Positions 15,365 to 22,644 of a stretch of 41,806 nt of DNA are shown here, one piece after another. The DNA is from an uncultured Bacteroides sp. (GTDB lineage Bacteria; Bacteroidota; Bacteroidia; Bacteroidales; Bacteroidaceae). The notes below the pieces were generated by a model, which saw only the letters and a list, made by a program, of their open reading frames with translations, searched no databases and was not told where the DNA came from. Each line of letters starts with the position of its first letter. Position 1 is the stretch's first letter. Position numbers and translations under genes: made by a program. Location: positions 1 through 41,806 of the forward strand of contig CAKUYM010000008.1 in the NCBI GenBank assembly GCA_934716785.1, given 5' to 3'.

Positions 15365-16351
15365 ATGGAAAGCCAATTGCAAGATAGATATATACGTTTC
15401 GACTGGGCTATTAAACGCTTGTTGCGTCAGAAAGCTAACTTTGGGGTGCTGGAAGGCTTTCTGAATGTATTTCTCGGTGAAAAAGTAACCATTCTGGAGA
15501 TACTGGAAAGTGAAGGCAATCAACAGACGGTTGACGATAAGTTCAACCGGGTAGATATCAAAGCGCGCAACAGCAAGGATGAAATTATCATCATTGAAAT
15601 ACAAAATACCCGCGAACTGTATTATCTGGAACGCATTCTTTATGGTGTGGCGAAAGCCATCACCGAGCATATATCACTTGGAGATGCATACCATCATGTA
15701 AAGAAAGTGTATTCCATAAGTATCCTTTATTTTGACATTGGTATAGGAAGTGACTACCTTTATCACGGACAAAACAATTTTATAGGTATGCATACCGGGG
15801 ACAAGCTGCAAGTCAACGTCAAAGAAAAGAATGCTATCGTGACCCGTATGCCATCAGAAATCTTTCCCGAATATGTGCTTATCCGGGTCAATGAATTCGA
15901 CAAGGTTGCTATTACTCCTATGGAGGAATGGATGCGCTATCTGAAGAGCGGAGTGATACGTTCCGACACCACAGCTCCCGGATTGGAAGAGGCACGGGAG
16001 AAACTTAAATATTATTCCATGACGCCCAAAGAACGCATGGCTTATGATGAACATCTGACTGCGGTTATGATTCAGAATGACGTGATAGACTCTGCAAAAT
16101 TGGAGGGAAGAATGGAAGGAAGAATGGAGGGTAAGATAGAAGGTAGGATAGAGGGTCTGGAAGAGGGAAAACAAGAAGGCAAAATAGAAGGCAGACTGGA
16201 AGGGAAAATAGAAGGTAAGATCGAAGGTATAAAAGAAGGAATCGAAAAAGAGCGTTTTTCTAATGCTCGAAAGATGAAAGACAAAGGATTGGACTATGCT
16301 ATGATTGTGGATATTACCGGCTTAAGCATTGATCAGATTGCCAATCTATAA
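15365..16351 (+). CDS. Rpn-family PD-(D/E)XK nuclease-like protein with tetrapeptide-repeat tail
   Basis: A 328-residue member of the Rpn/PDDEXK 'transposase-like' family. The nuclease core is seen at FNRVDIKARNSKDEIIIIEIQ-type residues 60-80, with Asp64, Glu78 and Gln80 as the D...ExQ signature, after the family start DRYIRFDWAIKRLL. Residues about 245-296 are near-perfect [ML/I]EG[RK] tetrapeptide repeats, followed by a small helical end (MIVDITGLSIDQIANL) typical of the family. E. coli RpnA is a recombination-promoting DNase and short C-terminal products of rpn genes act as inhibitors. The present gene has its own promoter and stands alone. Mobility is not implied. Confidence 0.85.
   Translation: MESQLQDRYIRFDWAIKRLLRQKANFGVLEGFLNVFLGEKVTILEILESEGNQQTVDDKFNRVDIKARNSKDEIIIIEIQNTRELYYLERILYGVAKAITEHISLGDAYHHVKKVYSISILYFDIGIGSDYLYHGQNNFIGMHTGDKLQVNVKEKNAIVTRMPSEIFPEYVLIRVNEFDKVAITPMEEWMRYLKSGVIRSDTTAPGLEEAREKLKYYSMTPKERMAYDEHLTAVMIQNDVIDSAKLEGRMEGRMEGKIEGRIEGLEEGKQEGKIEGRLEGKIEGKIEGIKEGIEKERFSNARKMKDKGLDYAMIVDITGLSIDQIANL
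16099..16242 (+). repeat. 12-nt tandem coding repeats in the Rpn-family gene
   Basis: About a dozen imperfect in-frame copies of a 12-nt unit (consensus ATGGAAGGAAGA / ATAGAAGGTAAG) encode the EG[RK]-[MI] tail. Copy number could change by slippage in whole codons, lengthening or shortening a charged helix without breaking the frame. Confidence 0.7.
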
Positions 16352-16354
16352 ATA

Positions 16355-16377
16355 AAAAAGGAGCAACGCCTTGCTCC
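16355..16377 (-). terminator. Intrinsic terminator for the reverse-strand acyltransferase transcript
   Basis: GGAGCAA (16360-16366) pairs with TTGCTCC (16371-16377); on the reverse strand the stem is followed by six T. It sits between the convergent Rpn and acyltransferase genes. The remaining 16378-16491 is A/T-rich with no feature seen. Confidence 0.65.
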
Positions 16378-16491
16378 AACCTTTGTTAACCTTAAATCTA
16401 ATACTATGAAAAAAATCACGTGACAAATGTAGTCTTTCACTTTCTCCCTTACAAATAATTCAATAGCAATTTGTTTCTCTTTTAATTTCTT

Positions 16492-17670
16492 TTACTGATT
16501 TTTACTGTTAGCTTTTCTTTTCAGCCATTTTTCGCTAAGCCATTTTCTTACAGGCTCATCATAAGTTTTCAGACTGGCATATGCTACGAAAATACTAAAG
16601 AGAAAAACAGAAATATTGATAAAGATTGTTTGTCCCAGACCGGCAGCCGGATTTGCTTTAGTCCATGCTCCGAGAAGTGTGTATACGATTGGGTATTGTA
16701 CAATATATAGCGGGTATGAGATGTCTCCTAAGAACTTGCACACTTTTGCAGATCTCCCCGATACCGGACTTCCGGCTCCCATGGCAACCAAGACAGGGAA
16801 TAGAACGATAATACAAAATGCTTCATACGCTCCGTTTAAGATACCATTCTCGGTACCGCCGATACGCGGCATGAGCAAGATAACAATGAGCAACAAACTG
16901 GTCCACCAGAAACCGGCACGCAACTTGATTGCACAGCCAATTCTTGACATCAGCAAGCCTGCAAAGAATGGAAATAACAGTCGTGTAAATCCGATAGTCA
17001 TCTGTTCTGCATTTAAAGTCCAACCGCCAATCATGGTATATTGCTGCATGATTCGTTCCGAAAATGTCCCGAATATATCCCAGTTTAGTGCAAGGTTGAG
17101 CGTGAAGAATGCGGAGATAGCTACAAATATTGCCAGCATCCATTTAGAGAACCGCCTGATGACCAGTGCATAAAGGATATTTGCAAAATACTCGAAATAC
17201 AGCGTCCATGCATTTCCATTGATTGCATTAATCTCGCCTCATCCCCGAATATCCATTGATAGAGGTGTAGGAATCATCAGAATAGACAATACTGCACAAA
17301 TCAACAACATAGCTACTGAGGTTTCCGCTATTAAAGGAAACATATCTCCTCTGCCGAAATAGAAAAACACCATCCCGATCAGCGTGGAGAACACAATCAT
17401 CGGGTGCAATCGTACCAACCTTCGCTTGAAGAAATCTTTCAGTGACATCTTGTCCCATCGGTCATCATAAGCATATCCGATAACAAAACCTGAAAGAATA
17501 AAGAAGAAGTCCACTGCCAGGTATCCGTGATTGATAATTGCATGCACGGGGTCTCCCATATTATACAAGTCAAAATGATGATAAGCCAGTACAATTAAAG
17601 CAGCTACGCCTCTTAAACCGTCAAGTATCTCATACCTTGATTTTGAAGGCAGATAGGTTGAAGCATTCAT
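16492..17670 (-). pseudogene. Acyltransferase-3 (OafA/YrhL-type) membrane protein with in-frame TGA
   Basis: The reading frame encodes an integral-membrane O-acyltransferase: RYEILDGLRGVAALIVLAYH near the N-terminus, HGYLAVDFFFILSGFVIG, then several hydrophobic segments and a C-terminal ISYPLYIVQYP. The start at 17670 (MNASTYLPSKSRYEILDG) is better than the 17769 ATG. At 17239-17241 the frame is stopped by TGA after MDIRG and continues in the same frame for 33 codons to the ATG at 17139 and on to 16492. The family normally reads RGWGE or similar here, so TGG to TGA is the simplest explanation: one base change. The N-terminal catalytic His region and the C-terminal helices are otherwise intact, suggesting a recent loss, a sequencing error or rare readthrough. 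Confidence 0.8.
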
Positions 17671-17791
17671 AAAAGCAATATTAGATATAGATTCTGATAA
17701 TTGATAATTCGCTACAAAATTAATCAGAAAATCTTTCTCCTTATCTCTCAAGTTCATCAAAATTGTCACAAGTTCGTCAATTTGATATTCC

Positions 17792-19723
17792 TTATTTGTT
17801 GAACCTGTCAGATTTCGGAGTATGCATCTCCGGCCACGGAATATTCTTCAACCCGTCTCCGATATAGAATCCCAAGTGAGGCGGCTGGTTATATTCTGTA
17901 TTTTGCCAGGCAATTCCCAAACGATACACAGGGTCGTGCATCAATGTATACAGTTGATGTTCTGTAGGAATAGTTGTGGTATATATACGAAGTTTGCTTG
18001 GGTCATTAGCATCATAGAAGACAACTTCTTCCCGCCAGTCACCGAATAGGTCGGCACTGACATTAGGAGTTCGTTTTGTACCGTTACAATGCATTGCGCC
18101 GGGAAACGTATGGATAGTTACGGCTTTATTCCCGTTCCACTTGGAGAGGTTTGTACCGTTCAGTATTTCATCTTGTAAGTCACCGTCCCAATATACACGG
18201 AAACTGATGCCGGGTTTATTATCTGAAATCTTTTCCCCTTTGCAATTATATACCCCCGGTGCGCCGGAACTCCACATTTCAAATCCACGATGATTGGGAT
18301 CAATATCTGCTGCCAAGCCTCGCCCGTTATCTCCTTTAGTAGGACCTCCCCAAAGGATTTCTCCGGTTCGTGCATCGTGCATTTCATAACCATAAGTTTG
18401 GCAGGCCTCTTTTTCCTCATGTACTTCCCATACTTGATATCCCGAACGGTCAGGGTCGAGATTGGCTATATGCATGGCATCACCATGTCCCAGTCCGGTG
18501 CGGTAAAGTAATGTTCCGTCGTTGTTGATAGCGCAGGAACCATAAATAATTTCGTCACAACCGTCGCCGTCTACATCGGCTACCGACAGATTATGATTTC
18601 CCTGTCCGTATGCTCCTTCACCTTTCACGTCAGAGATGTGCTTCCAGCGTTTGACTAGTTTGCCATTGATGAAATCATATGCCACTAATGTCGTTTTTGC
18701 GTAATAACCACGACACATGACAACACTTGGGTGCACTCCGTCCAGATAAGCCACACAGGCGAGAAAACGGTCTACACGATTACCATAGCTGTCCCCCCAC
18801 GAGCTGACTTCTCCGCGTTCTACTTCATAAGGTATAGTGTGAAGTTCTTCCCCTGTCTCACCGCTGAAAATGGTAAGATATTCCGGTCCCTCAAGAATAT
18901 AACCGCAAGTCTTATGGTTCATCTCGAGATTTCTCCAGTCTTTTTCCGGGTCATCCGTACTGATGAATATTTTTTTTCCTTTTCCGTCCATTGTTCCCGG
19001 TGCTGTTTTACAAACCATTTCTGCTTTACCATCACCATCAAAGTCATATACCATAAATTGGGTGTAGTGGGAACCGGCACGGATATTTTTTCCCAAATCA
19101 ATTCTCCATAATTGTTTTCCGTTTAGTTTATAAGCATCCAGATATACAGGACCTGTCACACCGGAGAAAGAGTTGTCGGCTTGGTTGGAAGGGTTCCATT
19201 TTACAATGATTTCATATTCCCCGTCTCCGTCCAAATCACCTACGCTGCAATCACCCGGAACATACGTATATGCTTGCCCTTCCGGATACTCCTGTATCAC
19301 AGGCGGGTGTTTGGCCCTGACATAAGTGACACCCGGAGGAGTTGTTCCGCCTTGCGGACGATTCATCTGGATGGTCAGGAATTCTTCTGCCCAAGGTGTC
19401 ACTTCTTTGGAAGAAGAAGTCTCTTTATCATTCACAATGGTTCTCACCACATATTTATCACTCGGTTTTCCTGAATTGTCAGTTAGGTTGGTCGCTTCTC
19501 CGGTGGATAAGGATTTGAACAGTTTACCGTTTTTGTAGACATTGAAAGCTGCATCTCTTTCATTGCCTGACAAGCGCCAGCTGATAAAGACACCGCCGTC
19601 CGTTTTTACAGCTACTAACCCTCTGTCTAATGCTTCCATCTGGCGTTGCTTTCCCTGTGCGGAAATCATTCCTGAAGTGAGGAATCCTATGATAAGGATA
19701 GAATAAAATACTGCGTTTCTCAT
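17792..19723 (-). CDS. Rhamnogalacturonan endolyase, polysaccharide lyase family 11
   Basis: A 643-residue secreted lyase (signal peptide about 1-22, ending ISAQ) that cleaves the rhamnose-galacturonate backbone of RG-I by beta-elimination, leaving unsaturated ends for GH105. After an Fn3-like N-terminal section (about 25-115), the eight-bladed propeller shows repeated Ca-binding DxDGDG-type blades: VGDLDGDGEYEIIVKW, YDFDGDGKAEMVCK, VADVDGDGCDEIIYG and AADIDPNHRG. PGDCSVGDLDGDG and KTAPGTMDGKG are characteristic PL11 segments, and length fits the family. It is transcribed alone, divergent from GH105. An AGGA site precedes the ATG at 19723. Confidence 0.92.
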   Translation of the reverse strand: MRNAVFYSILIIGFLTSGMISAQGKQRQMEALDRGLVAVKTDGGVFISWRLSGNERDAAFNVYKNGKLFKSLSTGEATNLTDNSGKPSDKYVVRTIVNDKETSSSKEVTPWAEEFLTIQMNRPQGGTTPPGVTYVRAKHPPVIQEYPEGQAYTYVPGDCSVGDLDGDGEYEIIVKWNPSNQADNSFSGVTGPVYLDAYKLNGKQLWRIDLGKNIRAGSHYTQFMVYDFDGDGKAEMVCKTAPGTMDGKGKKIFISTDDPEKDWRNLEMNHKTCGYILEGPEYLTIFSGETGEELHTIPYEVERGEVSSWGDSYGNRVDRFLACVAYLDGVHPSVVMCRGYYAKTTLVAYDFINGKLVKRWKHISDVKGEGAYGQGNHNLSVADVDGDGCDEIIYGSCAINNDGTLLYRTGLGHGDAMHIANLDPDRSGYQVWEVHEEKEACQTYGYEMHDARTGEILWGGPTKGDNGRGLAADIDPNHRGFEMWSSGAPGVYNCKGEKISDNKPGISFRVYWDGDLQDEILNGTNLSKWNGNKAVTIHTFPGAMHCNGTKRTPNVSADLFGDWREEVVFYDANDPSKLRIYTTTIPTEHQLYTLMHDPVYRLGIAWQNTEYNQPPHLGFYIGDGLKNIPWPEMHTPKSDRFNK

Positions 19724-19805
19724 TTTCCTTTTTATTAATGTTTATGTATGTCCCGATTATAAAAGGACACACAAAGGACGGCATTTATAATTAGCATTAA
19801 CTAGA

Positions 19806-19813
19806 CAAATATA
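19806..19813 (-). promoter_or_regulatory. -7 element of the PL11 gene
   Basis: Reverse strand TATATTTG fits TAnnTTTG, about 82 bp before the PL11 ATG, in the divergent region shared with GH105. Confidence 0.4.
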
Positions 19814-19926
19814 CAAAAACATGGAAAATATTACTTCTTGGGCTGTCTATATTATTGTTTCCGGCATATTTGAATTGTAGTCAATGGATTAGTACTGCTC
19901 TCTATTTAGACATGGAAGCTTACCCC

Positions 19927-19934
19927 TACTTTTG
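19927..19934 (+). promoter_or_regulatory. -7 element of the GH105 gene
   Basis: TACTTTTG matches TAnnTTTG 39 bp before the ATG at 19974. GTACTG lies 36 bp upstream (19892-19897). Confidence 0.5.
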
Positions 19935-19973
19935 TATCAAAGAATAAATTTATCAATAATTAAACTTATATCC

Positions 19974-21098
19974 ATGAGAAAACAAATACTGGTTGTTTTG
20001 TTACTTTTGTCCGGATGGAGTTCACTTCCGGCCCAATCTCTTCCCGACCGGAAAGAGACGTTGAAAACCATTATCAAGGTGAATGATTATTTCATGAAGA
20101 AGTATGCGGATTATACCCGTCCCAGTTATGTCGGTAAATTCAGGCCCAGCAATATATGGACACGCGGTGTCTATTATGAGGGTTTGATGGCTCTGCATAC
20201 TATCTATCCTCGTTCGGATTATTACGACTATGCCTACGACTGGGCCGATTTTCATAAATGGGGGATGCGTGGCGGTAATATCACCCGTAATGCGGATGAC
20301 CACTGTTGCGGGCAGGCATATATCGAATTATACAAGATTTCTCCCGATCCTGCGAAAATAAAAAATATAAAGGCATCGATGGATATGTTAGTCAACACTC
20401 CGCAAGTGAATGATTGGACTTGGATCGATGCCATTCAGATGGGAATGCCTATTTTTGCACAGTTGGGGAAACTGACCGGTGAACAGAAATATTATGATAA
20501 GATGTGGCAGATGTATTCCTGTTCGCGGAATAATATCGGTGGTAATGGGTTATTTAATCAGAAAGAGGGGTTATGGTGGAGAGATGCTAATTTTGTTCCC
20601 CCGTATAAAGAACCCAATGGAAAGAATTGCTTTTGGAGTAGAGGAAACGGATGGGTCTATGCAGCTCTGACAAGAGTATTGAATGAGATTCCTGCTGATG
20701 AATCTCATCGGCAGAATTATTTAACCGATTTTCTGGCAATGAGCAAAGCTTTAAAAGCTTGTCAGCGTGAAGATGGTTTCTGGAATGTGAGCTTGCATGA
20801 TGAGTCCAATTATGGTGGAAAAGAGACTTCGGGAACTTCCTTGTTTATATATGGCATGGCGTGGGGAATACGGAACGGCATTTTGAATAAACAGGAATAT
20901 TTGCCTGTAGTCCTTAAAGCTTGGAATGCGATTGTCAAAGAGTGCATACATCCCGATGGCTTTTTGGGATATGTGCAGGGAAGTGGAAAGGAACCTAAAG
21001 ATAGTCAGCCTGTGACTTATAAGAGCGTGCCCGATTTTGAAGATTATGGGGTAGGATGCTTTTTGTTGGCGGGTACTGAAGTGTATAAGTTAGAGTAG
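19974..21098 (+). CDS. GH105 unsaturated rhamnogalacturonyl hydrolase
   Basis: A 374-residue (alpha/alpha)6-barrel enzyme that removes unsaturated galacturonic acid from the non-reducing end of lyase products. RNADDHCCGQAY (about residues 105-116) holds the Asp used to hydrate the double bond; later WTWIDAIQMGMPIFAQL, CFWSRGNGWVYAALTRVL and DEDGFWNVSL-type (REDGFWNVSLHD) segments are typical of GH105. The start at 19974 gives a clean signal peptide (MRKQILVVLLLLSGWSSLPAQ); the frame is open further upstream without a better start. It is the natural partner of the divergent PL11 lyase and is followed by GH28 after 25 bp. Confidence 0.92.
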   Translation: MRKQILVVLLLLSGWSSLPAQSLPDRKETLKTIIKVNDYFMKKYADYTRPSYVGKFRPSNIWTRGVYYEGLMALHTIYPRSDYYDYAYDWADFHKWGMRGGNITRNADDHCCGQAYIELYKISPDPAKIKNIKASMDMLVNTPQVNDWTWIDAIQMGMPIFAQLGKLTGEQKYYDKMWQMYSCSRNNIGGNGLFNQKEGLWWRDANFVPPYKEPNGKNCFWSRGNGWVYAALTRVLNEIPADESHRQNYLTDFLAMSKALKACQREDGFWNVSLHDESNYGGKETSGTSLFIYGMAWGIRNGILNKQEYLPVVLKAWNAIVKECIHPDGFLGYVQGSGKEPKDSQPVTYKSVPDFEDYGVGCFLLAGTEVYKLE

Positions 21099-21123
21099 TA
21101 AAAATTGATTGTTTTAATAAATT

Positions 21124-22509
21124 ATGAAAAGAATATTTGTACAGACCTTGCTTACAAGCGTTTTACTTGTTTTTGGGGGTACGATTTTTGTCTATGGACA
21201 ATATAAGACAATATTGGTGAAAGCTCCGTTTCCTATGGAACCTATTAAAGAGTTTATTTTTCCTCGGAATGATTTTTCTATTATTGCTTATGGTGCCATA
21301 GCTGGAGATTCTGTAAATAACACGACAGCTATTGCCAGTGCTATCGAAGCTTGTCACAAAGCCGGTGGTGGGCGTGTGATAGTACCAGCCGGTGAATGGC
21401 TGACAGGTCCTATACATTTTCGCAGTAACGTAAATCTGCATCTGGAGGAGGGTGCTGTGCTTCGTTTTACTGACAATGTTGCTGATTATCTGCCTGCTGT
21501 ACCTACTTCGTGGGAGGGCATGGAGTGTTATAATTACTCACCGCTACTCTATGCCTACGATTGTGAAAACATCGCTATTACCGGAAAAGGTATGATAAGT
21601 CCGCGTATGGATGCATGGAAAGGATGGTTTGCTCGCCCTAAACCACATTTGGATGCGCTGAAGAGTTTATACACAATGGCATCGACTGACGTGCCCGTGG
21701 AGAAGCGGCAAATGGCTGTGGGTGATAACCATCTTCGTCCTCATCTGATACACTTGAATCGATGTAAGAATGTCCTGTTAGATAGCTTCAAGATTCGGGA
21801 AAGTCCTTTTTGGACAATTCATATATATATGTGTGATGGAGGTATTGTCCGGAATCTGGATGTTAGTGCGCACGGTCATAATAATGACGGTATTGATTTG
21901 GAGATGACCCGTAATTTTCTTGTGGAGCATTGTACTTTTAATCAAGGTGATGATGCCGTAGTTATTAAGGCAGGACGTAATCGTGATGCTTGGCGGCTGA
22001 ATACACCAGCGGAAAATATTGTTATCCGTCATTGTAATATTCTGGGAGGACATACTTTGTTGGGTATCGGTAGCGAGATTTCCGGTGGTATCCGTAATGT
22101 GTATATGCACGCCTGTTCTGTCCCCCGATCTGTTCATCGGCTTTTCTTTGTCAAAACGAATCATAGGCGCGGTGCTTTTGTTGAGAATATTTGTATGGAA
22201 AATATACAAACCGGGAAAGTCCGACGAGTGCTGGAGATAGATACCAATGTGCTTTATCAGTGGAAAAAACTTGTGCCTACTTATGAGGAACGTATCACTC
22301 GTATCGATGGCATCACTTTAAAAAATGTGGTATGTGATGAGGCAGATGCGATTTATGAATTGAAAGGTGATATTCGGTTACCGATACGTAATGTGCGGAT
22401 AGAGGATGTACGTGTCGGTCGTGTGAAAGAATTCTTCAAAAAAGTCAATAATGCGGAGAACGTGACCGAAAAGAATGTGACTGTAGGAATATCTGTAGAA
22501 AAAAAATAG
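21124..22509 (+). CDS. GH28 polygalacturonase-like hydrolase
   Basis: A 461-residue secreted right-handed beta-helix (signal peptide ending near VYGQ, residue 26). GH28 motifs appear in order: HNNDGIDLE (252-260), QGDDAVVIKAG (274-284) with the paired catalytic aspartates, then GGHTLLGIGSE (308-318) where most members have GHG, and FFVKTNHRRG (341-350) in place of the RIK motif. It probably cleaves galacturonan or rhamnogalacturonan linkages. The GHG-to-GHT change may mark altered specificity. It follows GH105 in one transcript and is followed by an inverted repeat. Confidence 0.9.
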   Translation: MKRIFVQTLLTSVLLVFGGTIFVYGQYKTILVKAPFPMEPIKEFIFPRNDFSIIAYGAIAGDSVNNTTAIASAIEACHKAGGGRVIVPAGEWLTGPIHFRSNVNLHLEEGAVLRFTDNVADYLPAVPTSWEGMECYNYSPLLYAYDCENIAITGKGMISPRMDAWKGWFARPKPHLDALKSLYTMASTDVPVEKRQMAVGDNHLRPHLIHLNRCKNVLLDSFKIRESPFWTIHIYMCDGGIVRNLDVSAHGHNNDGIDLEMTRNFLVEHCTFNQGDDAVVIKAGRNRDAWRLNTPAENIVIRHCNILGGHTLLGIGSEISGGIRNVYMHACSVPRSVHRLFFVKTNHRRGAFVENICMENIQTGKVRRVLEIDTNVLYQWKKLVPTYEERITRIDGITLKNVVCDEADAIYELKGDIRLPIRNVRIEDVRVGRVKEFFKKVNNAENVTEKNVTVGISVEKK

Positions 22510-22547
22510 TATACCGCTAAAATAGAATGAGATGTTCAAGACAGCTG

Positions 22548-22590
22548 GCCTATAAATTATAGAGTATCCCTGGACTTGAGATTTATAGGC
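22548..22590. terminator. Perfect 10-bp inverted repeat after GH28
   Basis: GCCTATAAAT (22548-22557) pairs exactly with 22581-22590 around 23 nt, in the 135-bp gap before the GH2 gene. There is no T-run; it may slow or end transcription, or act as a processing site. Confidence 0.4.
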
Positions 22591-22644
22591 GGTTGTTTGG
22601 TACTGTGATTGTTAATTAGATTAATTTTCAAGTTTGTTATAATT

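Noticed and set aside
16099..16242. CRISPR-like or tandem intergenic repeat
   Set aside because: The repeats are in frame, 12 nt long, without spacers, and encode a tetrapeptide tail.
17239..17241. Selenocysteine or programmed recoding of TGA
   Set aside because: The family has Trp here, and I see no supporting hairpin or catalytic need for selenocysteine.
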